A DNA stretch of 64,000 nt from Pseudomonadota bacterium (GCA_018242465.1 JAFEBY010000083.1:62001-126000); one strand, 5' to 3'; counted from the stretch's first letter, positions 37,304 through 49,552 are shown. Made by a program: numbers and translations. Notes: generated by a model not told the origin, from the sequence alone.

Positions 37304-38107
37304 TCAATGCCCACCTCGTTTGGCGCGTTCCTGGGCGATCAGCTTGTCGGCGATCTTCAGCTGGTCGGCGCGGGTGCTGCCTTCGGGGCCGGTGATGCGG
37401 TACTTGCCGTCGACGATCATCGTCGGAGTGCCGTCCACGCCTTCAGCCTGGATGTATTGCTTGGCCTTGGCCAGCCTGCCTTCCACCGCGAAGCTCGACG
37501 CTGCCGCCTTGAACTGCGTGACATCGACGCCCTGGCGGCCGAAGAACGCAGCAATCGCATCCATGCCGTCATTGCCGCGCTCACCCTTCAGGGTCTGCTT
37601 GATGTGGATTTCGTCGTACAGCGGCTGATGGGTGCGGTCGGCCACGCCCAACGCATCGGCGGCGTAATAGGCGCGTGCGTAGTCATCCCACATGCGGCCA
37701 AACAGCGCCGGCACATGCACCACGCGGACATCGGACGGCAGCGATTTCGCCCACGGCGCGAATTGCGGTTCGAACGCGGCGCAGGCCGGGCACACATAGT
37801 TGAAGACTTCGACCACTTCGATCTTGCCGTCGCCGGATTCGAACGGCTGACCGTTGGCGATCAGGACGTAATCCTTGCCTTCGACCGGTGCGGGCCCGGT
37901 GGCTTCGTGCGACACCGGCGGCGCCGGCTTCTGGTTAGAAGCGGTGCTGGCAGGGGCACTGCCGTTCGCAGCCGTATCGCTGGCAGCAGGCGTGGACGCT
38001 GCCGGGGTGCTCGTTGCCGGAGCGGCGGTGTCGGCGCCTGGCTTGCAGGCGGACAAGGTGACGATGATCGCCAGCGCGGCGACGGAAGTCAGGGTACGGG
38101 TGATCAC
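37304..38107 (-). CDS. DsbA-family thiol:disulfide oxidoreductase, lipoprotein form, CPAC active site
   Basis: Middle gene of the triplet. The GTG at 38107 has GGAGG seven bases upstream and overlaps the preceding stop by 4 bases. A lipobox (VTLSAC) ends the signal peptide; a long Ala/Ser/Thr/Pro linker of about 60 residues follows, then the catalytic domain with VVEVFNYVCPACAAFEP and GTPTMIVDGKYRI. The CPAC dipeptide differs from the CPHC of both neighbours, implying a different redox potential. Product 267 residues. Confidence 0.93.
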   Translation of the reverse strand: MITRTLTSVAALAIIVTLSACKPGADTAAPATSTPAASTPAASDTAANGSAPASTASNQKPAPPVSHEATGPAPVEGKDYVLIANGQPFESGDGKIEVVEVFNYVCPACAAFEPQFAPWAKSLPSDVRVVHVPALFGRMWDDYARAYYAADALGVADRTHQPLYDEIHIKQTLKGERGNDGMDAIAAFFGRQGVDVTQFKAAASSFAVEGRLAKAKQYIQAEGVDGTPTMIVDGKYRITGPEGSTRADQLKIADKLIAQERAKRGGH

Positions 38108-38760
38108 AGGTTGCCTCCGTGGATCTGGGCGGTGAGACGGTCGAGGATATCGAGTTGATCTTCGTAGCTGCGGCCAAGCACCTTGTACTTGCCGTTGACG
38201 ATCAGGGTCGGCGTGGTGTCGGCCTGCGCGGCGAGGACAAAGGCGCGGTCGCGCGCGAGGTCGGCAACGACCTCGGGGGACCGCATCAGCGCCATCAACT
38301 TGGCCGGCGTGCTGCCGAACGGCGCCATGAACGCTGCGTACTCGTCGGCGCTGGGGCGCGCCGGCATGGTCTGGTCGGTGTGGATGGCGCGGAACATCGC
38401 CGGATGTACCCGTGGCAGCAGGCCGGCGCGTTGCGCGGCGAAGGCGGCCGCGGCGCCGGTTGAATCGGGATCGGAGGGCAGGTAAACCATGCGCACCCAG
38501 GCCGGTTGGCGCGCGGCCCAGGCCGAGATCATCGGTGCGAAGTGGGCGCAGTGCGGGCACCACCAGGCATAGACCTCGACGACTTCGACCTCGCCCTTCT
38601 TCGGTGCCTGCCAGGGGTGTGCGCCGGCCACGATGGCGTAGTCGGTGTCCTGCACCAGCGGTGCGGTCGAAGTGGCGGCAGCTGCGGGAAGGGCGGTCGC
38701 GAGGGCGATCAGCCCGGCGATCAACAGGGAGGAGATGTGCTGGATGGAGCGCAGGCGCAT
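38104..38760 (-). CDS. DsbA-family thiol:disulfide oxidoreductase, periplasmic form, CPHC active site
   Basis: First gene of the triplet. The ATG at 38760 (MRLRSIQHISSLLIAGLIALATALPAAAA) gives a Sec signal peptide without a lipobox, so the product is expected to be soluble in the periplasm. The thioredoxin domain has VVEVYAWWCPHCAHFAP and TTPTLIVNGKYKV. About 218 residues, close to E. coli DsbA. A terminator hairpin ends about 12 bases upstream of the ATG, so its ribosome site (AGAGG) follows the T-run directly. No dsbB was found in the window. Confidence 0.92.
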   Translation of the reverse strand: MRLRSIQHISSLLIAGLIALATALPAAAATSTAPLVQDTDYAIVAGAHPWQAPKKGEVEVVEVYAWWCPHCAHFAPMISAWAARQPAWVRMVYLPSDPDSTGAAAAFAAQRAGLLPRVHPAMFRAIHTDQTMPARPSADEYAAFMAPFGSTPAKLMALMRSPEVVADLARDRAFVLAAQADTTPTLIVNGKYKVLGRSYEDQLDILDRLTAQIHGGNL

Positions 38761-38772
38761 GGCGACCTCTGG

Positions 38773-38803
38773 CAAAAAAAAGCCGGCCCGATCATGGGCC
38801 GGC
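38773..38803 (-). terminator. intrinsic terminator between cytochrome c4 and the dsbA triplet
   Basis: Read on the minus strand, GCCGGCCC and GGGCCGGC form a perfect 8-pair stem around ATGATC, followed by eight Ts. It lies between the cytochrome c4 stop (38856) and the first dsbA ATG (38760), so it can terminate the c4 message or act as an attenuator for the dsbA genes. Confidence 0.88.
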
Positions 38804-38855
38804 GCGATGATCCGGAACGTGAACGGTCTGACTGTCCACGTGGGGAAAAGTTCCC

Positions 38856-39716
38856 TCAGTTCTTCGACGGCTGCGGCGCGGCGGCTGCAGCGGCCTTGGC
38901 GGCAGCCACGTCGGCGGGGCTGGCTTGGTCGGCGCGGTTGTGCAGGCCCTGCAGATAGGCGGCCAATCCCTTGATTTCCTCGTCGGAGAGGCTCTTGGTC
39001 TCCAGCGCCATCAGGCCGAACTGCTTGTCGTCCTTGAGCGCGCTCTGGCCGCCACGGTATTCGGCCAGGCGCATCTCGACGTACCAGGACTGCTGGCCGC
39101 CAATGTGCGGGTAGGCCGGGCCGGGATTGCCGGTGCCATCGGGACCGTGGCAGGCGGTGCAGGCGACGATGCCGCGGCTGCTGTCGCCCTGGCGATAAAG
39201 CTTCTCGCCAACCTGATAGAGCTTCTTGCCCTCGTACGCGCCGCTGGTGATGGCGGTGTCGTCGGCGATGCCGGCGCCTGAATGCTGGGTCTGGAAATAG
39301 GCGCCGATGTCGCGCATGTCCTGCGGCGACAGCGCTTGGGCGAAGGGGATCATCATCGCGGCGTTGCCGTCGGTGCGCAGGCCGGCCTTGAACAGTGCCA
39401 GCTGCTTGGCGACGAACAACTCACCCTGGCCGGCAATGCGCGGATACAGCGCGGGATTGGCGGTGGCGTTGCCGTCGAGGCCGTGGCAGGCGGCACAGGC
39501 GCCGGCCTTGGCGGCACCGGCCTTGGCATCGCCCCAATGGGTCTTGGCCAGTTCGGCGTAGGCATTGGGGTCTTGGCCAGGCGTACTGGCAGCGGGTGCA
39601 GCGGCAGCGGGGGCTTCGGAAGCCGGGGCAGCCGGTGGTGCAGACTGGGCGTAGGCGACGGCAGCGATGGCGAGACCAGCCAGGCCAGCGAGGCCGTAAG
39701 CGCGAATGTGACGCAT
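38856..39716 (-). CDS. diheme cytochrome c4
   Basis: Periplasmic electron carrier, probably feeding terminal oxidases such as the aa3 enzyme encoded at 15.9-20 kb. After a signal peptide (MRHIRAYGLAGLAGLAIAAVAYA) and an Ala/Pro linker there are two c-type domains, each with a heme site: CAACHGLDG and CTACHGPDG. Each is followed by a likely axial Met (for example AAMMIPFAQAL and FGLMALETKSL). The ATG at 39716 has GGGAG six bases upstream. Product about 286 residues. Confidence 0.93.
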   Translation of the reverse strand: MRHIRAYGLAGLAGLAIAAVAYAQSAPPAAPASEAPAAAAPAASTPGQDPNAYAELAKTHWGDAKAGAAKAGACAACHGLDGNATANPALYPRIAGQGELFVAKQLALFKAGLRTDGNAAMMIPFAQALSPQDMRDIGAYFQTQHSGAGIADDTAITSGAYEGKKLYQVGEKLYRQGDSSRGIVACTACHGPDGTGNPGPAYPHIGGQQSWYVEMRLAEYRGGQSALKDDKQFGLMALETKSLSDEEIKGLAAYLQGLHNRADQASPADVAAAKAAAAAAPQPSKN

Positions 39717-39825
39717 GTGAACTCCCATGAGATCCGGAGCCGGCATTGACCGGCCCGTAACCTATCGATTATCCGTGCCCGCCCGGAAGCGGTCAACGCA
39801 AGCCAATGCCCACTATCCTGTCGCC

Positions 39826-40443
39826 ATGAGTCTGCCCTTCCAGCGCGCCCGCTACCTCCTCTCCGCCCACAACGCCCGCCAGCTGCCCGCCGAGGTCGAA
39901 GGCGGCCGCGAAGTCGCCTTCGCCGGCCGTTCGAACGCCGGCAAGTCGAGCGCGCTCAACGCGATTTGCCAGCAGAACGCGCTGGCCCGCGTGTCCAAGA
40001 CGCCGGGGCGCACCCAGCAGCTGGTCTATTTCGACATGCCGCCGCTCGCCGATATCTATCTGGTCGACCTGCCCGGCTATGGCTACGCCAAGGTGCCCAA
40101 GGAAATGCAGGAGCACTGGCAGGCCTTCATCGCCAGTTATTTCGAAACGCGGCGCGCGCTGGCGGGACTGGTGGTGGTGATGGACATCCGCCATCCGCTG
40201 AAGGAATACGACCTGCAGATGCTTGGCTATGCAGTGCGGCGCGGGCTGCCTGCGCACGCCTTGCTGACCAAAGCCGACAAACTCTCGCGCGGTGCGGCGA
40301 TGAATACCTTGCACGCGGTGCGCAAGGAACTGGCGTCGGCGTTCGGCGACAGCGTGAGCGCCCAGGTGTTTTCCGGGGAATCGAAACAAGGTGTCGACGA
40401 AGTGCGCGCGGTGCTGGCGCGCTGGCTGGAATTGCAGAAATAA
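39826..40443 (+). CDS. engB: ribosome biogenesis GTP-binding protein YihA/EngB
   Basis: GTPase needed for 50S subunit assembly. The 205-residue protein has the G1 loop EVAFAGRSNAGKSS, the G2 threonine region SKTPGRTQQL, G3 IYLVDLPGYGYA, G4 LLTKADKL and G5 VFSGES. The ATG at 39826 (MSLPFQRARYLLSAHN) is preferred over the longer open frame because it matches the family start. A TATCCT -10-like box (39814-39819) ends 6 bases before it, so the message may be leaderless. Confidence 0.95.
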   Translation: MSLPFQRARYLLSAHNARQLPAEVEGGREVAFAGRSNAGKSSALNAICQQNALARVSKTPGRTQQLVYFDMPPLADIYLVDLPGYGYAKVPKEMQEHWQAFIASYFETRRALAGLVVVMDIRHPLKEYDLQMLGYAVRRGLPAHALLTKADKLSRGAAMNTLHAVRKELASAFGDSVSAQVFSGESKQGVDEVRAVLARWLELQK

Positions 40444-40446
40444 CGA

Positions 40447-42327
40447 TCAGCGCAGTTCGAGGATCGTTGCCGATTTCGCCGGCAATGTCAGTGATGCACC
40501 GAATTGCACGTCGGCATCGTTCAAGACATTGCGCGCACGGTCGCCGGGCTTGACGAAATCGCGGAAGCGATCGAGCGCCAGCGGCTTCGCGGCATCGCCC
40601 TTGTTGAGCGCGACCATCACCGTCTTGTGTGTGCCGTCATGGCGGAAGTAGACATAGGTTGATCCTTCCGGCGCGAAATGAGTGAGTTCGCCGGTCTGTA
40701 CCACCGGTGTGTGTTTGCGCCATTCGAACAGTTTGCGGATGTAGTCCTGCGCATCCAGTTGCGCGGTTGAGAGGCCCATGCCGGTGAAGGCATTGGTTGT
40801 GTCGCCGCTCCAACCGCCGGGCATGTCGGCGCGAATCTCGCCGTCGTGGCGCTCCTTCGGTCCGCGCACCAGTACTTCCGATCCGTAATAAAACTGCGGC
40901 GTGCCACGTACCGTCGCGACATAGGCCATCGCGATCTTCCACAGCCCGATATCGCCATCGAGCTGGGCGAACAGGCGCGTGGTGTCATGGTTTTCGGCGA
41001 ACACCACCAGACGTCCTGGATCGGGATAGAGGAAATCGTTGCCGAGCATTTCGTAGAGCGGCACCCAGCTGCTTTCGTAACGACCGTCCGGCTGCGGCAG
41101 CACGTCACGGAGCGTGGTGTGGATCGGGAAATCCATCATGCTTGGCATGTAGGGCACATGGCCGTCGCGATTGGCCTTGCCGCGTTGCCAGTGGGCGACG
41201 ATCGCCGGATTGACGCTCCATTCCTCGCCGACCATCGAAAAGTTCGGGTATTCGTCGAGGATTTCCTTCGCCCATTGCGACACGAAGGCGGTGTCGGCAT
41301 ATCCGAACGTGTCCTCGCGGATGCCGGAAAGGCCGGCATATTCGATCCACCAGAGGCTGTTCTGGATGAGGTAGCGCGCCAGGTGCGGATTGCGCTGGTT
41401 GAGGTCCGGCATGTCGGGGCTGAACCAGCCATCGACGAAGGCGGCGCGATCCTGTGGCGTTGCGTGCGGATCCTGGATCGTGGTGCGACGGTTGTTGGTC
41501 GGGGAGAACCTGCCGCCGTTGTTGATCCAGTCACTGCTCGGCAGGTCCTGCATCCACCAGTGTCCGGAGCCGATGTGGTTGAGCACCACGTCCATGATCA
41601 GGCCGATGCCGCGCCCCTTCGCTTCACGCGACAACGCGCGGTAATCCTCGTTGCTGCCGAAGCGCGGATCGACGCGATAGAGATCGGTGATCGCGTAGCC
41701 GTGGTAGGAGAATTTCGGTTGGTTGTTCTCCAGCAACGGCGTCGACCACAGCTGGGTGAAGCCGAGCCCGGCGATGTAGTCGAGGTGCTGGCGGATGCCG
41801 GCGATGTCTCCGCCGTGGCGGCCATTCGGATTGCTGCGATTCGCGGGTTCCTTCATGCCGATGGCGTTGTCGTTGCCTGGATCGGCGTTGGCAAAGCGGT
41901 CGGGCGTGACGAGATAGATCGCATCGCGCGGGTCGAAGCCGCGACGCTGTGCGGAATCGGCCTCGCGCGCATCAAGTCGCCATGGATGCGTCGCGACAAG
42001 TTCCCCGTTCTTGACGAATTCGATCGCGAGCTCACCGGGTTTCGCATCCTGCGCGATCGCCACGGTCACGAACAGGTAATTGGGGTTGGCGAGCTTGGCG
42101 ACATCGACGATGCGCACGCCGCTGTGCGTGATCCGCGGCATGGTTGTGGCAATGCCGGTCCCGTGCACCATCAGTTCCACGCGGTCGTGTTTCATTCCCA
42201 CCCACCAGCTGGCCGGCTCCAAATGATCAATGGCGAGGGGGTGGATGACGGGATCGGCAGCGGCATGCGCGCGCATCGGCAGGGCGATCGCAAACAACAG
42301 CAGGCAGGACGCGAGCGCGATGCGCAT
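40447..42327 (-). CDS. exported GH13 alpha-glucan hydrolase (cyclomaltodextrinase/SusA-like)
   Basis: A 626-residue secreted amylase-family enzyme. The signal peptide ([22 protein letters not shown]) leads to an N-terminal Ig-like cyclomaltodextrinase-N domain (about residues 25-115), then the catalytic barrel beginning [19 protein letters not shown]. Motifs include [20 protein letters not shown] (nucleophile Asp), SMVGEEW (acid/base Glu) and FAENHDTTR (third Asp), followed by a C-terminal beta domain. It probably degrades short maltodextrins in the periplasm. No transporter or maltose regulator is adjacent. Confidence 0.9.
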   Translation of the reverse strand: MRIALASCLLLFAIALPMRAHAAADPVIHPLAIDHLEPASWWVGMKHDRVELMVHGTGIATTMPRITHSGVRIVDVAKLANPNYLFVTVAIAQDAKPGELAIEFVKNGELVATHPWRLDAREADSAQRRGFDPRDAIYLVTPDRFANADPGNDNAIGMKEPANRSNPNGRHGGDIAGIRQHLDYIAGLGFTQLWSTPLLENNQPKFSYHGYAITDLYRVDPRFGSNEDYRALSREAKGRGIGLIMDVVLNHIGSGHWWMQDLPSSDWINNGGRFSPTNNRRTTIQDPHATPQDRAAFVDGWFSPDMPDLNQRNPHLARYLIQNSLWWIEYAGLSGIREDTFGYADTAFVSQWAKEILDEYPNFSMVGEEWSVNPAIVAHWQRGKANRDGHVPYMPSMMDFPIHTTLRDVLPQPDGRYESSWVPLYEMLGNDFLYPDPGRLVVFAENHDTTRLFAQLDGDIGLWKIAMAYVATVRGTPQFYYGSEVLVRGPKERHDGEIRADMPGGWSGDTTNAFTGMGLSTAQLDAQDYIRKLFEWRKHTPVVQTGELTHFAPEGSTYVYFRHDGTHKTVMVALNKGDAAKPLALDRFRDFVKPGDRARNVLNDADVQFGASLTLPAKSATILELR

Positions 42328-42460
42328 GAAGGCTTCCTTCGGCGGGATTTCCGCAGGCTACGCCGTGCATCGGTGCGCGCCAACATCAGGTGACCGGAAT
42401 ACGTATGCAGCATGCGATCCGCACCCGTATAGTGATCACCCCGTGCACTTTGAGTCACCC

Positions 42461-44969
<2,509 letters not shown>

Positions 44970-44970
<1 letters not shown>

Positions 44971-45800
44971 TGGAGCGCATTGAACACCGCGCCTGCTTCG
45001 GAGGCTGGCAGGATGTCTGGCGCCATCATTCCGATACCCTCGCATGCACGATGAATTTCGCGGTCTACCTGCCACCGCAGGCCGCGAACGAACATTGCCC
45101 GGTGTTGTACTGGCTATCCGGCCTGACCTGCACGGAACAGAACTTCATCACCAAGGCCGGCGCCCAGCGCCATGCGGCGGAACATGGCGTCATCATCGTC
45201 GCACCCGACACCAGTCCGCGTGGCGACGATGTGCCGGATGCCGACGGCTACGATCTCGGCAAGGGCGCGGGCTTCTACCTCAACGCGGCGCAGGCGCCGT
45301 GGTCACGCAATTACCGCATGTACGACTATGTGGTGGATGAATTGCCGGCGTTGGTCGAAGCGCATTTCCCGATGACCGCCGCGCGCGCGATCAGCGGCCA
45401 CTCGATGGGCGGGCACGGTGCATTGACCATCGCCTTGAAGAATCCAGATCGCTATCGCAGCGTCTCGGCGTTTTCGCCGATCGTCGCGCCGTCGCAGGTG
45501 CCATGGGGCGAGAAGGCGTTCTCCGCCTATCTCGGGGAAGATCGCGAAGCCTGGAAGCAGCACGACGCGGTCGCGCTGGTGAAATCATCCGTCGGCAAGC
45601 TGTCGCTACTGGTGGACCAGGGCGATGCCGACGAATTCCTCGCCACGCAACTGAAGCCGGAGTTGCTGCGCGAAGCCTGCGCTGCGGCCGGGCATCCGCT
45701 GACGCTGCGCATGCAGCCCGGCTACGACCACAGCTACTACTTCATCGCCAGTTTCATCGGCGACCACGTCGCACATCACGCCACGGCATTACGTGGTTGA
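44970..45800 (+). CDS. fghA: S-formylglutathione hydrolase
   Basis: Esterase D-type alpha/beta hydrolase that releases formate and glutathione from the FrmA product. The 276-residue protein contains [14 protein letters not shown], the nucleophile motif [19 protein letters not shown] (Asp) and [11 protein letters not shown] (His). The ATG shares the final base of the frmA stop, so the two are translationally coupled. Confidence 0.96.
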
Positions 45801-45878
45801 TCAATGTCGTTTCCGCTGCAACCAATGCGCGGGAAGACAAATGCTGCGTCGCCGCAAAATAGTGCATAGTCTGGGGGG

Positions 45879-48515
45879 ATGAGCCAGAACCCCGTTGTCG
45901 AGCTTCCCCTGCGCGAATCCCTGCAGTTCGCCGAGACCGATGCCCAGCTGCGCGATGATGTCCGCCGCCTCGGCGTGCTGGTCGGCGAGATGCTGGGCGA
46001 ACAGATGTCGCCGGCCTTCCTCGACACTGTCGAGGCGTTGCGGCGCGAAGCCATCGCCCGTCGTGAAAAGCTGTTGCCGGTGGATGCGCTGACCGCGCGG
46101 TTGGAGCAGGTATCGATCGCGGATGCCGAAGCGTTGGCGCGCGCCTTCTCCACTTATTTCCGTGCGATCAATCTCGCCGAACGCGTGCACCGCATCCGCC
46201 GCCGTCGCGATTACCAGCGCACCGGAGCCGGTGCGCAGCCGGGCAGCCTCGACGCCGTATGCACGCAGCTGCAGCGTGATGGCGTGACATTGGCCGATGT
46301 CGAGGCCTTGCTGCCGTCGTTGCGGATCGAGCCGGTATTGACCGCACACCCGACCGAAAGCGTGCGCCGCGCATTGCTCGACAAGGAACACGACATCGTC
46401 CGTCGTTTGGTCGCCGATATCGATCGTACGCGCACGCCTGATGAACGTGAAGGCGACACCGCGCGTATCCGTCAGGCGTTGACCACCGCATGGCAAACCG
46501 CCGAGGCCTCGCCGTTGCGCCCGACCGTCGCCGACGAGACCGCGCATGTCGGGTTCTATCTTGGTGAAGTGTTGTACCGCGTGTTGCCGGCACTGCATCG
46601 CGAATTCTCACGTGCGGCCAAAGGCGCATGGGGCGAAGTGGTCGAGCCTGGTGAATTCCTGCGCTTCGCGACCTGGGTCGGTGGCGACATGGACGGCAAT
46701 CCCAATGTCGGGGCGGAAACGATTCGCGCCACGCTGGCATCGCAACGCAAGCGCGTGCTGACGCTGTACCGGCGCGACCTGCGCACGCTCGACAAGGTGC
46801 TGACGCAAACGCTGGATCGCGCGTTGGTGTCGTCGGGAGTGCGGGCACGGATCGGCGAATACAAGGCATTGTTGCCGGATGCCGCGCCGACGCTCGGCGC
46901 CCGTTACGACGACATGCCCTATCGCCAGTTGCTGCACCTGGTCGACGCGCGGTTGGCAATGACGATTGACGATGATGCGCCGGGTGCCTATGCCAATGCC
47001 GGTGAATTCATCGCCGATCTCGACCTGATCGATGCCAGCCTGCGCGGCGGACGCGGCGAACACGCGGGTATCGAAGCGTTGTGGCGGGTACGCATCCGCG
47101 CCCGCAGCTTCGGTTTCCATCTCGCTGCCCTCGACCTGCGCCAGGATTCGGCAGTACACGAAGCGGCGTTGGCGCAGCCATCTTCGGACACTGCCAAGGC
47201 CACGCTTGCCGTATTCGCGGCAATCCGCGAGGCTCGCCAACGGTATGGCGAACGCGCGTTCGGTCCTTACATCATCAGCATGAGCCGCAGTGCCGCCGAC
47301 GTGCTTGCGGTACTCACGCTGGCGAGGATGGCTGGATGCGTCGAAAACGATGCAGTTCCAGTCGACGTCGCACCGTTGTTCGAGACCATCGATGACCTGC
47401 GCGCGGCCCCCGAGGTGATGCGCGGCCTGTTCGCGGATCCGGTGTATCGCCATCACCTGCAATCGCGCGGGAATCGCCAAATGGTGATGCTTGGGTATTC
47501 CGACAGTGCCAAGGATGGCGGCATGCTGTCGTCGCGCTGGACCCTGCAACGCAGCCAGCGCGTGTTGACCGAACTGGCGCGGGAAACTGGCGTGCACATC
47601 GTGTTTTTCCACGGCCGCGGCGGCACGGTCAGTCGTGGAGGCGGCAATTCGGTGCGTGCGGTGATCGCGGCGCCGCGCGGTTCGGTCAATGGCGTGCTGC
47701 GCCTGACCGAACAGGGCGAGGTGATCCATCGCAAGTACGGCATCCGTGCGCTTGCGTTGCGCAATCTCGAGCAACTCACGGGCGCGGTGCTGCAGGCCAG
47801 CCTGAGTCCGCGGATGGCCGATGCACGCGAGGAAGCATGGATCGGGACGATGGGCAGGCTGGCTGACATTGCGCGCGCGCACTATCGTGCGCTGGTCCAC
47901 GAGGATCCCGGCTTCGTCGAATACTTCCGCAAGGCGACGCCGATCGACGTGATCGAGCGCCTGCAATTCGGTTCACGACCGTCGCGTCGCCGCGATGGCG
48001 GCATCGACCAGTTGCGGGCGATTCCGTGGGTGTTCGCGTGGTCACAGAATCGTTCGCAGCTCACCGGTTGGTACGGCACAGGCACCGCGCTGGAGCGCGG
48101 CATCGCCGAGCAAGGATTGGACGCGATGGCGACGATGGCGCGCGAATGGCCGTTCTTCGCGGCGACGCTGGGGGATCTCGAAGTTGCGCTGGCAACCGCC
48201 GACATGGATATCTTCGAGCAATATTCCCGGCTCGCTGGTGCCGAGGGTGAGCGCTATTTCGCGCGGATCCGCGACGAACACGCGCGCGCCTGCGCGGCGG
48301 TGCAAGCCCTGCGCGGCAGCGATCGCCTGCTGGCCAACGAGTATCGCCTGCGCCTGGCGATCCGCCTGCGCAATCCCTATGTCGATCCGATCAGCCTGCT
48401 CCAGGTCGACCTGTTGCGGCGCTGGCGCGATGGCGGGCGCGAGGACGAGGCGGTTTTCACCGCACTGAAGGAGACGGTAAACGGCATTGCCGCCGGCATC
48501 CAGCACACCGGTTGA
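45879..48515 (+). CDS. ppc: phosphoenolpyruvate carboxylase
   Basis: Carboxylates PEP to oxaloacetate to refill the TCA cycle. The 878-residue protein has PVLTAHPTES (catalytic His), WVGGDMDGNPNVG, MVMLGYSDSAKDGG, FFHGRGGTVSRGGG, GVLRLTEQGEVI and SQNRSQLTGWYG, all essential family motifs. CATAGT (45865-45870) lies 8 bases before the ATG, so the message may start at or near the first codon. It is convergent with the PP-loop gene (3-base gap). Confidence 0.97.
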   Translation: MSQNPVVELPLRESLQFAETDAQLRDDVRRLGVLVGEMLGEQMSPAFLDTVEALRREAIARREKLLPVDALTARLEQVSIADAEALARAFSTYFRAINLAERVHRIRRRRDYQRTGAGAQPGSLDAVCTQLQRDGVTLADVEALLPSLRIEPVLTAHPTESVRRALLDKEHDIVRRLVADIDRTRTPDEREGDTARIRQALTTAWQTAEASPLRPTVADETAHVGFYLGEVLYRVLPALHREFSRAAKGAWGEVVEPGEFLRFATWVGGDMDGNPNVGAETIRATLASQRKRVLTLYRRDLRTLDKVLTQTLDRALVSSGVRARIGEYKALLPDAAPTLGARYDDMPYRQLLHLVDARLAMTIDDDAPGAYANAGEFIADLDLIDASLRGGRGEHAGIEALWRVRIRARSFGFHLAALDLRQDSAVHEAALAQPSSDTAKATLAVFAAIREARQRYGERAFGPYIISMSRSAADVLAVLTLARMAGCVENDAVPVDVAPLFETIDDLRAAPEVMRGLFADPVYRHHLQSRGNRQMVMLGYSDSAKDGGMLSSRWTLQRSQRVLTELARETGVHIVFFHGRGGTVSRGGGNSVRAVIAAPRGSVNGVLRLTEQGEVIHRKYGIRALALRNLEQLTGAVLQASLSPRMADAREEAWIGTMGRLADIARAHYRALVHEDPGFVEYFRKATPIDVIERLQFGSRPSRRRDGGIDQLRAIPWVFAWSQNRSQLTGWYGTGTALERGIAEQGLDAMATMAREWPFFAATLGDLEVALATADMDIFEQYSRLAGAEGERYFARIRDEHARACAAVQALRGSDRLLANEYRLRLAIRLRNPYVDPISLLQVDLLRRWRDGGREDEAVFTALKETVNGIAAGIQHTG

Positions 48516-48518
48516 GAT

Positions 48519-49214
48519 TCAATCCGAGAGCTGGAAGTCCGTGTAATTGAAACGCCTGTCGCGCAGCACGCTGTCGCCGCGCACCAGTGCAATCGGGTGG
48601 TCAAACATCGGCCCCGCCGACACCACGGTGTGGAACTCGCCACGTTCGCCGCAGGGATCGCAGGACGCCGGAAGTTCCTCCAGCAATGTGGCACCGAATG
48701 CGCGCCCGGAAAACCGGCCGTCGAGTTGGGTGGTATCGACGCAGCACAGGTGCGCGCGCATGCCGCCGGTGATCATCTCGCGGCCCAGCCGCGCGGTATC
48801 GCTGTCGAAGATCGGGAAGTGTGCGTTCCAGCCCAGCCGCGCGCACAACGACTCGCGCCAGCCGCGGATATCGGCAAGGAACAGGTCGCCGAACGCGATG
48901 TCGCGGATGCCGGGCCAGCGCGACTGGGCTTCACCCAGCGCATTGGCGAAGCTGGATTCGTAGCTGCTGTTGTCGGCCAGCTGCGGGATCCACGCTTCGA
49001 TCAGCGGCAATCCCGCCGCCTGCGCCTGTGCGTGCAATACGTCGCGGCGAATGCCCTGCATCGACACGCGATCGTAGCCCTGCGTCAACGTGGTCAGCAG
49101 GGCGACGATTTCGATATCGCCGCGTTGCCGCAATGCGTGCAACGCCCACGCCGAATCCTTGCCGCCGCTCCAGGACAGCAAGGCTTGTGGTGGCGATGGT
49201 GACGTCGCGCTCAG
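48519..49214 (-). CDS. Dph6-like ATP pyrophosphatase (diphthine-ammonia ligase family), CTG start
   Basis: A PP-loop (adenine nucleotide alpha-hydrolase) protein: ALLSWSGGKDSAWALHALRQ is the ATP-pyrophosphate loop, with YDRVSMQGIRRDVLHAQAQAAGLPL and GDLFLADIRGWRE typical of the DUF71/Dph6 group. Diphthamide is not a bacterial modification, so the substrate is unknown. No ATG or GTG exists before the PP-loop. A CTG at 49214 overlaps the previous stop as CTGA, giving 231 residues with leader (M)SATSPSPPQALLSWSGG. The alternative TTG at 49181 would leave only one residue before LSWSGG. Confidence 0.85.
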   Translation of the reverse strand: MSATSPSPPQALLSWSGGKDSAWALHALRQRGDIEIVALLTTLTQGYDRVSMQGIRRDVLHAQAQAAGLPLIEAWIPQLADNSSYESSFANALGEAQSRWPGIRDIAFGDLFLADIRGWRESLCARLGWNAHFPIFDSDTARLGREMITGGMRAHLCCVDTTQLDGRFSGRAFGATLLEELPASCDPCGERGEFHTVVSAGPMFDHPIALVRGDSVLRDRRFNYTDFQLSD

Positions 49215-49552
49215 GCCGCGGTGACGTCGCGCAGCTGCCAGTGCGAGCCGGCCAGCAGCGCCATGCGGTGCTTGAGGATGTCGCCTTTCAGCGATGTGGT
49301 CGCGACCAGGTCGATGTGGAGGTCGTGCTGTTCACCGGTAACGGTGGCGTCGGGATCGGTCGCACCCAACATGGGGTCGACATGGTCGGGATCATCCTGC
49401 TTGTCGCGCCACTGGCGGAACAATGCATTGGTCCGCAAGGCATCCTGCAGTTCCTGTGCGAAACCGGTGGCGCCGTGGGAATGGAAGCCGAAGCCGTTCT
49501 TGCCGCGAGCGAGTTCCGGGTCGGGCAGGGTCAGGTAGAAGCGGGTGGCCAT
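49211..49552 (-). CDS. conserved hypothetical protein, 113 residues
   Basis: Not recognised as a named family. The ATG at 49552 has AAGGAT just upstream and gives MATRFYLTLPDPELARGKNG. The protein is soluble, with no signal or membrane helix; it has two His-rich stretches (GFHSHGATGF, EQHDLHIDL). Its stop overlaps the CTG start of the PP-loop gene, so the two are probably an operon. Codon use looks normal for the window. Confidence 0.7.
   Translation of the reverse strand: MATRFYLTLPDPELARGKNGFGFHSHGATGFAQELQDALRTNALFRQWRDKQDDPDHVDPMLGATDPDATVTGEQHDLHIDLVATTSLKGDILKHRMALLAGSHWQLRDVTAA

Noticed and set aside
46608..47966. Minus-strand open frame inside ppc
   Set aside because: Antisense frame to an intact PEP carboxylase with no domain or ribosome site of its own.
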